Assembly (NCBI RefSeq): GCF_017573545.1
Contig: NZ_JAGEOK010000030.1
Span: forward strand, 1-64,000
Direction: 5' to 3'
From: Actinomadura nitritigenes
GTDB lineage: Bacteria > Actinomycetota > Actinomycetes > Streptosporangiales > Streptosporangiaceae
Length of the DNA: 64,000 nucleotides
Position numbers and translations under genes: made by a program. Below are positions 7,924 to 14,925 of this stretch, piece after piece (the first letter of the stretch is position 1; each line of letters opens with the position of its first letter). The notes below the pieces were generated by a model that did not search any database, was not told where the DNA came from, and was given only the letters and a program-made list of their open reading frames with translations.

Positions 7924-8771
7924 TGGCACTGACCCAGGCCGAGGCCGCGCGCACCGTCCAGACCCGGGACTGGAAGCTCCGCTACTACGAGGCGGGCGAC
8001 GGGCAGCCCGTCGTCCTGCTGCACGGGAGCGGCCCTGGCGCGACGGGCTGGAGCAACTTCTCCGGCAACATCGAGGCGCTGGCCCGGCACTTCCACGTGT
8101 ACGCGGTGGACATGCCCGGCTGGGGCGAGTCGGACGCGGCGACCGTCGACCGCCTCGACCACGTGGACGCGGCGATCCAGTTCCTCGACGCCCTCGGCAT
8201 CGCCAAGGCCGCGTTCGTCGGGAACTCGATGGGCGGGCAGACCTCGCTCAGGCTCGCCACGGAGCACCCGGACCGGATCACCCACCTGGTCACGATGGGC
8301 CCGCCGGTGGGGCGGATCCCGTCGCTCTTCGGCCCCGGCGACGGACCGTCCGAGGGCCTGAAGGTCCTCATCGAGGCGTACCGCGACGCGAGTCCGGAGA
8401 ACATGCGCCGGCTCGTCGAGATCATGTGCTTCGACAAGGCCCGGTTCGCCACGCCGGAGCTGTGCGCGGCCCGTTCGGACGCGGCGCTGGCCCGCCCCGA
8501 GCACCTGCGCAACTACGTCGAGGGGCTGCCGAAGGGCGCGCCGCTCCCCATCTGGGTCAGGCCCGACCTGCTGCCCGGCATCCAGGTCCCGACGCTCCTC
8601 ATCCACGGGCGGGACGACCGGGTCGTGCCCTTCGAGAACTCGCTCCACCTGCTCGCCGCCATCCCGGACAGCCGGCTGGTGCTGCTGAACCGGTGCGGGC
8701 ACTGGGCGATGATCGAGCACGCGGACGAGTTCAACAGGCTCGTCACCGACTTCATCCGCGGCACCTCGTAA
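7923..8771 (+). CDS. Meta-cleavage product hydrolase (C-C bond hydrolase, alpha/beta fold)
   Basis: The 282-residue alpha/beta hydrolase has the oxyanion segment HGSGPGATGWSNF that marks meta-cleavage product hydrolases such as MhpC, BphD and HsaD. The nucleophile is Ser102 in GNSMGG, the acid lies in HGRDDRVVP, and the base is His260 in CGHWAMIEH. It would split the ring-opened dienoic acid into 2-hydroxypentadienoate and an acid. It is coupled to the dioxygenase by the TGATG overlap. No hydratase or aldolase genes for the lower pathway follow, so the five-carbon product must be handled elsewhere in the genome. Confidence 0.93.
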   Translation: MALTQAEAARTVQTRDWKLRYYEAGDGQPVVLLHGSGPGATGWSNFSGNIEALARHFHVYAVDMPGWGESDAATVDRLDHVDAAIQFLDALGIAKAAFVGNSMGGQTSLRLATEHPDRITHLVTMGPPVGRIPSLFGPGDGPSEGLKVLIEAYRDASPENMRRLVEIMCFDKARFATPELCAARSDAALARPEHLRNYVEGLPKGAPLPIWVRPDLLPGIQVPTLLIHGRDDRVVPFENSLHLLAAIPDSRLVLLNRCGHWAMIEHADEFNRLVTDFIRGTS

Positions 8772-8781
8772 CCGCGGCGGC

Positions 8782-8811
8782 GCGCGGAGCGGCGACGCGC
8801 GGAGCGGCGAC
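8782..8811. repeat. Perfect 15-bp tandem duplication
   Basis: GCGCGGAGCGGCGAC is repeated twice head to tail, just after the hydrolase stop and before the terminator hairpin. No function is evident. Confidence 0.85.
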
Positions 8812-8812
8812 A

Positions 8813-8844
8813 GGGACGGAGAGCGGCGGGGCCGCCTCCGTCCC
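8813..8844. terminator. Strong bidirectional hairpin terminator
   Basis: The outer stem GGGACGGAG / CTCCGTCCC continues into an inner stem GCGGC / GCCGC around a GGG loop, with one bulged A. It lies between the convergent hydrolase operon and the HTH regulator gene. Confidence 0.7.
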
Positions 8845-8871
8845 GTCGTCATGCCGGGCGAGCCCGGCCGC

Positions 8872-9627
8872 TCATCCTCCGGCCGGGCTCGGCTCCGCGA
8901 CGTTCTCGGGCGCCGCGCCGGCACCGGTGTGGAGGACCTCGCGCGCCTGCTCGGCGGCACGGAGCAGGCTCTCGCTGACGAAGTCGATGAAGCGAGCCCC
9001 GCCCTCGAGACGGTCGGCGGCGGGCGTGCCGCGCCCGAGGACGGTGACGCCCTGCCGCATGGCCTCCATGACCTGCACGAGGGCCTGGGCGCTGGCGACC
9101 AGCGACTGGTACCAGATGTCGTCGTCGACGATGTAGCGCTCGCGGCGCCCCTCGGCGCGCTCCCTGCGGACGAGGCCCTGCTCCTCCAGGAACGTGATCG
9201 ACTTGGACACCGACGCCGGGCTGACCTGGAGGCGCCCGGCGAGTTCGGACGCGGTGAGGCTGCCGGAGTCGGTGGTGTAGAGGCAGGCCATCACCCGGGC
9301 CATCATCTTCGGCGTGCCCGAGGCCATGAAGACGGTGGTGAGCGACTCCTCGAACTCGCGCACGGCCTCGGGGTCGCGCCCGTCGGCCTGCGGGGGCGCC
9401 TCCGGCCCCCGGGGCGCGGCCTGCCGCCGGCGGTGGGCGCGCCGCTCGGTGGCGCGATGGGCCAGGTCGGCGCGGTAGCCGGCGGGGCCGCCGTTGCGCA
9501 TCACCTCGCGCGTGATCGTCGAGGTCGGACGCTCCAGGCGCCGGGCGATCTCGGCGTAGGCCAGGCCGTCGGCCAGCCCGACCGCGATCTGCTGGCGTTC
9601 CTGCTGGGTGAGCCTGCCTCCCGGCAT
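8872..9627 (-). CDS. Two-domain regulator: IS30-type HTH_38 fused to a MarR/GbsR-like winged helix
   Basis: The 251-residue protein starts with an HTH_38-like helix-turn-helix (LTQQERQQIAVGLADGLAYAEIARRL, then STITREVMRNGG), the kind seen at the N-terminus of IS30-type transposases. A basic linker follows, then a MarR/GbsR-like winged helix (SLTASELAGRLQVSPASVSKSI, then EEQGLVRRERAEGRRERY). The C-terminal 90 residues are helical and probably bind a ligand or dimerise. The start at 9627 has an AAGGAGG site 6 bases upstream; an ATG five codons earlier has a worse one. It is divergent from the DUF4097/ABC exporter operon, and the shared AT-richer region is full of GTTGCA/TGCAAC repeats, so control of the exporter is likely. 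Confidence 0.85.
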   Translation of the reverse strand: MPGGRLTQQERQQIAVGLADGLAYAEIARRLERPTSTITREVMRNGGPAGYRADLAHRATERRAHRRRQAAPRGPEAPPQADGRDPEAVREFEESLTTVFMASGTPKMMARVMACLYTTDSGSLTASELAGRLQVSPASVSKSITFLEEQGLVRRERAEGRRERYIVDDDIWYQSLVASAQALVQVMEAMRQGVTVLGRGTPAADRLEGGARFIDFVSESLLRAAEQAREVLHTGAGAAPENVAEPSPAGG

Positions 9628-9701
9628 CACGGCCTCCTTCATGCTCCTCGGACGCCCTCACCATAGCGTTCACTCCCAAGCCATTGCAACAGAAGTGTCC
9701 G

Positions 9702-9737
9702 TTTCGTTGCATTGCATTGCTAACCGTTGCAACGAAA
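9702..9737. promoter_or_regulatory. Probable operator: TTTCGTTGCA / TGCAACGAAA inverted repeat
   Basis: A perfect 10-bp inverted repeat, TTTCGTTGCA (9702-9711) and TGCAACGAAA (9728-9737), lies 74 bases upstream of the regulator start and 131 bases upstream of the DUF4097 start. It contains the smaller palindrome CGTTGCAACG (9725-9734). A further half-site, ATTGCAAC, lies at 9683-9690, and CAACG/CGTTG at 9802-9820. The area is AT-richer than its surroundings. Binding by the adjacent two-domain regulator is inferred. Confidence 0.6.
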
Positions 9738-9868
9738 ATCTCCAGATGACCAGCGAAGACGCTGATTCTGTGCAACAAGCTTCTTGCTGATTCTCGAAAG
9801 GCAACGTAGCGTTTGCGTTGTCAGAAACGAGCAGGCCGCAAGGCCACCCCCCAGCAGGGAGCACCACG

Positions 9869-10534
9869 ATGACCACCTTCACCACCCCCGCCCCGATCAC
9901 CGCGTCCCTGGAGATCCCCGCCGGCCGCGTGCAGATCATCGCCGCCGACCGCGCCGACACCACCGTGCAGGTCCGGCCCGCCGACCCGGCGAAGAACCGC
10001 GACGCCAAGGCCGCCGAGCAGGTGAGCGTCGAGTTCGCCGACGGGACGCTGCGGATCCAGGCCCCGTCCGGCAACCAGTACTTCGGCTCGACCGGAGCGG
10101 TCGAGGTGACCGTCCAGCTGCCCGCCGGCTCACGGATCGAGGCCGAGGCCGCCGCGACCGAGTTCCGCGGCGTCGGCCGGCTCGGCGAGGTCGCCTTCGA
10201 CGGCGCCTACCGGCAGATCAAGATCGACGAGGCCGCGAGCGTGCGGCTGACCGCCACCGACGGCGACGTCGAGGTCGGCCGCCTCAACGGCACCGCCCAC
10301 ATCACCACCCAGCGCGGCGACATCCGCATCACCGAGGCCGCCGGCGCCGGGCGGGTCGAGCTGAGCACCCAGGCCGGCGACATCTCGATCGGCGCCGCCC
10401 CCGGCCTCTCGGCCGCCCTGGACGCCGGCACCACCCTGGGCCGCATTACCAACACCCTCAAGAACGACGGCACCACCGCCCTGGACATCCACGCCACCAC
10501 CACCAAGGGCGACATCACCGCCCGCAGCCTCTGA
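9869..10534 (+). CDS. DUF4097-type beta-repeat protein
   Basis: This 221-residue protein is made of short repeated beta strands alternating GD turns (ATDGDVEVGRL, TQRGDIRITEA, TQAGDISIGAA, TTKGDITARSL), the hallmark of DUF4097/DUF4098 proteins that form a right-handed beta helix-like fold. No signal peptide or membrane segment is seen, so it should be cytoplasmic. The ATG at 9869 has AGGGAG 8 bases upstream; a GTG at 9818 would add 17 residues overlapping the regulatory repeats. It lies first in an operon with a DrrAB-type ABC exporter. Such genes often sit beside ABC exporters in actinomycetes; the role is unknown. Confidence 0.85.
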   Translation: MTTFTTPAPITASLEIPAGRVQIIAADRADTTVQVRPADPAKNRDAKAAEQVSVEFADGTLRIQAPSGNQYFGSTGAVEVTVQLPAGSRIEAEAAATEFRGVGRLGEVAFDGAYRQIKIDEAASVRLTATDGDVEVGRLNGTAHITTQRGDIRITEAAGAGRVELSTQAGDISIGAAPGLSAALDAGTTLGRITNTLKNDGTTALDIHATTTKGDITARSL

Positions 10535-10556
10535 CCCCTACGCCTTGGGGACCACC

Positions 10557-10578
10557 GGGCCCGCCCTCGGGCGGGCCC
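10557..10578. terminator. GC-rich hairpin between DUF4097 and ABC genes
   Basis: The near-perfect stem GGGCCCGCCC / GGGCGGGCCC has only TC between the arms. Located 40 bases before the ABC ATPase start, it may attenuate rather than end transcription, since the ABC genes look like part of the same unit. Confidence 0.5.
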
Positions 10579-10618
10579 GCCCCCCGGGTCTCACCCCACC
10601 CACCCTGAGGAGCCCCCC

Positions 10619-11629
10619 ATGACGAACCTGGCGATCGAGGCGGTCGGGCTGCGCAAGTCCTACCGCGACAAGACCGGCGAGAAGGTCGTGCTCGACGGCA
10701 TCGACCTGGCCGTCCCCGAAGGGACGATCTTCTCCCTGCTCGGCCCGAACGGCGCCGGCAAGACCACCACCGTCCAGATCCTGTCCACCCTGATCCCCGC
10801 CGACGGCGGCCAGGTGCGCATCGCCGGGCACGACCTGGACCGGCGGCCGGACGACGTGCGCGGCGCGATCGGCGTCACCGGCCAGTACTCGGCGGTCGAC
10901 AAGCTGCTCACCGGCGAGGAGAACCTCCTGCTGATGGCCGACCTGCACCACCTGCCCCGCAAGGACGGCAGGCGCAAGGCCACCGAGCTGCTGGAGCGGT
11001 TCGACCTCGCCGAGGCGGCCGGCAAGCCCGCCTCCACCTACTCCGGCGGCATGCAACGCCGCCTGGACCTGGCGATGACCCTGGTCGGCGACCCCCGGGT
11101 GATCTTCCTGGACGAGCCCACCACCGGCCTGGACCCGCGCAGCCGCCGCGCCATGTGGCAGATCGTCCGGGAACTGGTCGCCGGCGGCGTCACCATCTTC
11201 CTCACCACCCAGTACCTGGAGGAGGCCGACGAACTCGCCGACCACATCGCCCTCCTGGACCACGGACGGCTGATCGCCGAGGGCACCGCCGACGAGCTCA
11301 AGCGCCTCATCCCCGGCGGCCACGTGTCCCTGCGCTTCACCGACGACGACACCCTCACCGGCGCCCTCACCGCGCTCGGCCGCGGCTTCCTCGACCCCTC
11401 CGACGACGACCGGCTCACCCTGCAGATCCCCTCCGACGGCGGCGTGGCCTCCCTGCGCGAACTGCTCGCCCAGCTCGACACCGCCGGCATCGAACCCGCC
11501 CACCTCGCCGTCCACACCCCCGACCTCGACGACGTCTTCCTCACCCTCACCGGCCAGCCCCACTCCACCGACGCCCACCGCAACGACGACCACCGCAACG
11601 ACGACCGGAAGCAGGAGACCGCCCGATGA
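10619..11629 (+). CDS. ABC exporter ATP-binding protein, DrrA type
   Basis: The 336-residue ATPase has Walker A GPNGAGKTT, signature YSGGMQRRLDLAM, Walker B VIFLDEPTTGLD and the H-loop in TTQYLEE. After the ATPase core there is a C-terminal domain of about 100 residues ending LDDVFLTLTG, typical of daunorubicin-resistance type DrrA proteins. The last residues are a His/Asp-rich tail (DAHRNDDHRNDD), which is unusual. It overlaps the permease start by ATGA, so the two are translationally coupled. It would energise export of a lipophilic compound; the substrate is not known. Confidence 0.95.
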   Translation: MTNLAIEAVGLRKSYRDKTGEKVVLDGIDLAVPEGTIFSLLGPNGAGKTTTVQILSTLIPADGGQVRIAGHDLDRRPDDVRGAIGVTGQYSAVDKLLTGEENLLLMADLHHLPRKDGRRKATELLERFDLAEAAGKPASTYSGGMQRRLDLAMTLVGDPRVIFLDEPTTGLDPRSRRAMWQIVRELVAGGVTIFLTTQYLEEADELADHIALLDHGRLIAEGTADELKRLIPGGHVSLRFTDDDTLTGALTALGRGFLDPSDDDRLTLQIPSDGGVASLRELLAQLDTAGIEPAHLAVHTPDLDDVFLTLTGQPHSTDAHRNDDHRNDDRKQETAR

Positions 11630-12399
11630 ACACCCTCTCCCTGGCGCTGCGCGACTCCCGCACCATGACCCGCCGCCAGCTCAAGCGCCTGATCCGCTAC
11701 CCCTCCATGACCGTGCAGCTGATCATCACGCCCGTGATCATCCTGCTGCTGTTCGTCTACGTCCTCGGCGGCACCCTCGGCAGCGGCCTCGGCGGCGGAC
11801 GCGACGCCTACATCGACTACGTGCTGCCCGGCATCCTGCTCATGGCCGTGGCCACCGGCGCCACCGGAACCGCCGTCATGGTCGCCACCGACATGACCGA
11901 AGGCATCATCGCCCGCTTCCGCACCATGCGGATCTCCCGCGCCTCCGTGCTGACCGGCCACGTCATCGCCGCCGTCGTCCAGCAGCTCCTCGGCATGGCC
12001 GTCCTCATCGGGATCGCCCTGGCCATCGGCTTCCGCCCGCACGCCACCGCCACCGACTGGCTCGCCGCCGCCGCCATGCTCACCCTGTTCGCCCTGGCCA
12101 TCACCTGGCTGTCGGTCGCCCTGGGCCTGAAGTCCCCGACGCCCGAGGCCGCCAGCAACGCCCCCATGCCCCTGATCCTGCTGCCCTTCCTGGGCAGCGG
12201 CTTCGTCCCCACCGACTCCATGCCCACCGCCCTGCGCTGGTTCGCCGAGTACCAGCCCTTCACCCCGATCATGCAGACCGTCCGCGGGCTCCTCCTCGGC
12301 ACCCCCATCGGCAACGACGCCGCCATCGCCACCGCCTGGTGCGCCGGCATCGCCCTCCTGTCGTACCTGTGGGCCAAGCACACCTACAACAAAGCCTGA
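11626..12399 (+). CDS. ABC-2 type permease, DrrB type
   Basis: This 257-residue integral membrane protein has about six hydrophobic segments, beginning VQLIITPVIILLLFVYVLGG near residues 25-45. The central region TEGIIARFRTMRISRASVLTGH is the conserved cytoplasmic loop that contacts the ATPase in ABC-2 exporters. The motif PLILLPFLGSGFVPTDSMP matches DrrB-like permeases. It pairs with the preceding ATPase and its start overlaps that stop. The pair would form a homodimeric or 2+2 exporter, and the divergent two-domain regulator probably controls it. Confidence 0.94.
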   Translation: MNTLSLALRDSRTMTRRQLKRLIRYPSMTVQLIITPVIILLLFVYVLGGTLGSGLGGGRDAYIDYVLPGILLMAVATGATGTAVMVATDMTEGIIARFRTMRISRASVLTGHVIAAVVQQLLGMAVLIGIALAIGFRPHATATDWLAAAAMLTLFALAITWLSVALGLKSPTPEAASNAPMPLILLPFLGSGFVPTDSMPTALRWFAEYQPFTPIMQTVRGLLLGTPIGNDAAIATAWCAGIALLSYLWAKHTYNKA

Positions 12400-12419
12400 C
12401 ACCGTGAACCGGCCGAACA

Positions 12420-12449
12420 GGGCCGCCAGACCACCCGGTCCGGCGGCCC
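12420..12449 (+). terminator. Terminator after ABC permease
   Basis: The stem GGGCCGCC / GGCGGCCC extends inward through GACC / GGTC with one mismatch, around an ACCC loop. It starts 21 bases after the permease stop. Confidence 0.7.
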
Positions 12450-12748
12450 TTCGCCATTCCTGCACCAAGGAGTGAACGTGCGCCCCCCTGGAAAACGGTC
12501 ACCGAAGGGCTGCGCCGCGAAGATGTGCAGCGCGTCCTGGCCGGCGGTCAGGGCCGGACGGCGAGGGGAGCCCGGCCGCCGGCCGCGCTCCCGGAAGGTC
12601 GCCGGGGAACTGAGGCGGACGGCGGCGGGGCCGTGGTCGTCCAGGCCGATCTGCCCGTCCCGACGCCGCGGCGGAGGCGGTGGAGCAGACGGTGCGGGAG
12701 CTGGGTCCCGGCGGCCGCGCTACGTCACCGGCACGGACTGATCCCGCG
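12450..12748. other. Gene-poor stretch, possible remnant
   Basis: No frame here has convincing coding character with a ribosome site. One plus-strand frame ends ...RYVTGTD at 12741, which resembles the C-terminal end of SDR enzymes, but nothing else in it does. It may be decayed coding sequence or chance. Confidence 0.3.
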
Positions 12749-13144
12749 TCAGTCGTCGCCGTCGAAGGCGTCGCGATTGCCGGCGATGGCGGACTGGTGG
12801 GTCCGTACCCAGAGGACGAGGTGGTCGACGGCCTGCGCGAGCGAGCGGCCGAGCGCGGTGAGTTCGTACTCGACTCGCGGGGGGACCTCGGCGTAGGCGG
12901 TCCGGGTGACCAGGCCGTCGCGGTGCAGCGCACGCAGGGTGTGGCTGAGCATCCGCTGGGAGATGCCGCTGATCTTCTCGTGCAGGGCGGTGTAGCGCAT
13001 CGGACCGGACGCGAGCTCCGTGACGATCAGGACGGTCCATTTGTCGCCGACGCGGGCGAGGATGTCCCGGACGAGCCCGATGGTCTCGATGCAGTCGGGC
13101 GCGACCCCCTGCGCGGCCAGTTCGGCGCGGAGCGCGACGTCCAT
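12749..13144 (-). CDS. HxlR-family transcriptional regulator
   Basis: This 131-residue winged-helix protein has the HxlR core: CIETIGLVRDILARVGDKW, MRYTALHEKISGISQRMLSH and TAYAEVPPRVEYELTALG (the wing). A cysteine ahead of the first helix (APDC) is the residue used for redox or electrophile sensing in several HxlR proteins. The start MDVALRAEL at 13144 fits the family; the frame runs 118 codons further upstream but over the divergent gene. It faces away from the SRPBCC gene at 13281 and the broken FMN reductase after it, suggesting control of both, in line with HxlR proteins that regulate quinone or aldehyde stress genes. Confidence 0.9.
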   Translation of the reverse strand: MDVALRAELAAQGVAPDCIETIGLVRDILARVGDKWTVLIVTELASGPMRYTALHEKISGISQRMLSHTLRALHRDGLVTRTAYAEVPPRVEYELTALGRSLAQAVDHLVLWVRTHQSAIAGNRDAFDGDD

Positions 13145-13280
13145 GCGATTCGGCCTTTCGCGTGCGTTGCCTACCTCAAAGTGCGTATTGGCGAGGGGGA
13201 TTAATGCCCGCCGATCCGCGATTCCTACCGATCGTAAGCGTGCAGGCCCGCTGCGGCGGCCAGCGAACGGAGGACGCGGG

Positions 13281-13835
13281 ATGAGCGACCAGGACACCGG
13301 ACCCGGGCGGACGGACGGCGGAACCGAGGTCCGCCACGACACCTTCACGATCTCCCGGCGCCTGGACGCGCCCCCGTCCGCGGTCTTCGCCGCCTTCGCC
13401 GACGACGCGGTCCGGCGGCGCTGGGTCAAGCTCCCCGGGTCCGGAGCCACGTACCACCACGAGTTCCGCGTCGGCGGCGGCGAGACCGCGCAGAGCACCT
13501 TCGCCGTCCTGGACGCGGCGCCGGAGCAGCTCGACTACCGCTCGCGCTACCTCGACATCGTGCCGGAGCGGCGCATCGTCTACGTCTACGCATCCACTGT
13601 CGACGAGGTGCTGCGCTGGACCTCGCTCGTCACGGTCCAGCTGGCCGGCGACGCCGGATCGACCGACCTGACCTGGACAGAACAGGTCGCCTTCCTCACC
13701 CGCACGGGCGACGGCTCCGCGGACCTCCCGCACCTGCGCGGCGCGACGGCGCTTCGCCTGACCGGCCTGGCGGTGGCGCTCCAGCCGCCACGGCGGCCCG
13801 GTCCGCTCAATTCCTCCATTCATGTTCGCAACTGA
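13281..13835 (+). CDS. SRPBCC (AHSA1/START-like) protein
   Basis: The 184-residue protein starts its fold with FTISRRLDAPPSAVFAAFADD and RRRWVKLPGS, the first strand and helices of AHSA1-type SRPBCC domains, which bind hydrophobic ligands. The last helix region is LRLTGLAVAL, after which about 20 residues (PPRRPGPLNSSIHVRN) do not fit the family and read into the next gene. The true end may have been changed by a small rearrangement where the FMN reductase remnant begins. It is divergent from the HxlR regulator. The ligand is unknown. Confidence 0.82.
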   Translation: MSDQDTGPGRTDGGTEVRHDTFTISRRLDAPPSAVFAAFADDAVRRRWVKLPGSGATYHHEFRVGGGETAQSTFAVLDAAPEQLDYRSRYLDIVPERRIVYVYASTVDEVLRWTSLVTVQLAGDAGSTDLTWTEQVAFLTRTGDGSADLPHLRGATALRLTGLAVALQPPRRPGPLNSSIHVRN

Positions 13836-14204
13836 CGTCAAAGTGCACGGCCTTCCCTTTGAAGAAGGGCCGCGCGAGCACGCCGGCGCCGAATTCGAGA
13901 CCGTGGACATCGCCGACTACGACCTTCCCGTCTTCGACGAGCCGCGCTCCCCGCTCATGGGGACTACGAGCATCCGCATACGCGGAAGTGGAGCGCGAAG
14001 ATAGCCGAGCTCGACGGTTTCGTGTTCGTCACTCCGGAGTACAACCGCTCGATCCCGTCCGCGCTGAAGAACGCCGTCGACTTCCTCTACGCCGAGTGGA
14101 CCAACAAGGCCGCCGGCTTCGTCGCCTACGGCAGCAACGTCAGCGGGGCCCGCGCCGTCGACATCGCCTGGACCCGAGCCCTCGCCCCCCTGCGCGCGGC
14201 CTGA
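13822..14204 (+). pseudogene. NADPH-dependent FMN reductase family protein, frameshifted and truncated
   Basis: The first frame (13822-14004) gives the inner part of the flavodoxin-like fold (FETVDIADYDLPVFDEP). A later frame gives DYEHPHTRKWSAKIAELDGF and then VFVTPEYNRSIPSALKNAVD, the signature region of NADPH-dependent FMN reductases. The frames join at a run of four G near 13957-13960; one extra G would restore one continuous protein. The N-terminal strand with the FMN-phosphate loop (usually GSxRxxR) is missing and the C-terminus stops after SGARAVD, where about 50 residues are normally present. Three independent lesions make a real pseudogene more likely than a sequencing error. Confidence 0.75.
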
Positions 14205-14210
14205 ACAAGA

Positions 14211-14242
14211 GCGGAGGGACGGGCTGAGGGCCGTCCCTCCGC
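14211..14242. terminator. Perfect 12-bp hairpin terminator
   Basis: GCGGAGGGACGG / CCGTCCCTCCGC with an 8-base loop lies directly after the FMN reductase remnant. It presumably ended the original operon. Confidence 0.75.
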
Positions 14243-14483
14243 GTGGTGTTCATGCTGCCCGCACCTGACCACGGGCAAGCCGTCCCATTACCCCTGGGCG
14301 TCACTCCGTAGCCAACCGATTTCCCGGGGGATCGAGGCTAGGGACTCGCTAGGGAGGTACACGGGTCCCACCGGGCGCCGTTTCGGAGACCGTTGTTCTC
14401 GGCCCCGAATGGAAGCAGCCGGTTGGAGGGACAGTGACGACCAACGATCCATGGCCCGGACCCGCGGAAAGAGGGCGAGCACG

Positions 14484-14801
14484 ATGAATCTGCACTGGAC
14501 GGAGACCGCGTCGTGCGTGTCGGTCGATGCCGACCTTTTCTTTCCGCTGGGCGACGAGACCGTTCACGCGGACCAGATCGCAGCGATCCGCCGGGTCTGC
14601 GCCGCGTGCCCGGCCGCGCGCCGCTGCCTGGAATGGGCGCTGACGACCGGTGAACCGGAGGGCATCTGGGCCGGGACGACCCCCGGCGAGCGGCGCCGCA
14701 TCCGGGCCGCCCGCAGGGCCGCGTCCGACGCGTCCGCCGGCACTCCCGCCGCCCCGGCGCCCGGAGCATCGGCGTCCACCGCGCCCGTGCCGGTGAGCTG
14801 A
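14484..14801 (+). CDS. WhiB-like iron-sulfur transcription factor
   Basis: The 105-residue protein has the four WhiB cysteines at 11, 39, 42 and 48 (SC, then CAACPAARRC), which bind a [4Fe-4S] cluster. The GIWAGTTPGERR turn and following basic stretch (RRIRAARRAA) form the DNA or sigma-factor contact region. The C-terminal 35 residues are Ala/Pro-rich and disordered. WhiB proteins are confined to actinobacteria and associate with region 4 of the primary sigma factor, responding to O2, NO or redox state. Nothing nearby shows which targets this copy controls. The start at ATG 14484 places the first Cys at the usual distance from the N-terminus. Confidence 0.93.
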   Translation: MNLHWTETASCVSVDADLFFPLGDETVHADQIAAIRRVCAACPAARRCLEWALTTGEPEGIWAGTTPGERRRIRAARRAASDASAGTPAAPAPGASASTAPVPVS

Positions 14802-14847
14802 AGGACGCGCGATGACAAGCCGGCACGACGCAGAGGGAGTCCCGACC

Positions 14848-14925
14848 ATGACCGACAGGAACGACTACCAGGACCTGCCGGTGCCCGCCGGCCGGGCGGT
14901 CACCGCCTCTCCCGGTTCGGGATGA
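14848..14925 (+). CDS. Possible 25-residue peptide, overlapping the end of ltrA
   Basis: An ATG preceded by an AGAGGGA site opens a 25-codon frame (MTDRNDYQDLPVPAGRAVTA...), 46 bases after the WhiB stop. An in-frame ATG 12 codons earlier also exists. Its last 26 bases overlap the 3' end of the LtrA gene on the other strand. It could be a real small peptide or the head of a gene cut off by a rearrangement. Confidence 0.25.
   Translation: MTDRNDYQDLPVPAGRAVTASPGSG

Noticed and set aside
12472-12741. Plus-strand frame ending RYVTGTD as an SDR remnant
   Set aside because: Only the last seven residues resemble an SDR; the rest has no similarity and no ribosome site. Kept only as a note.
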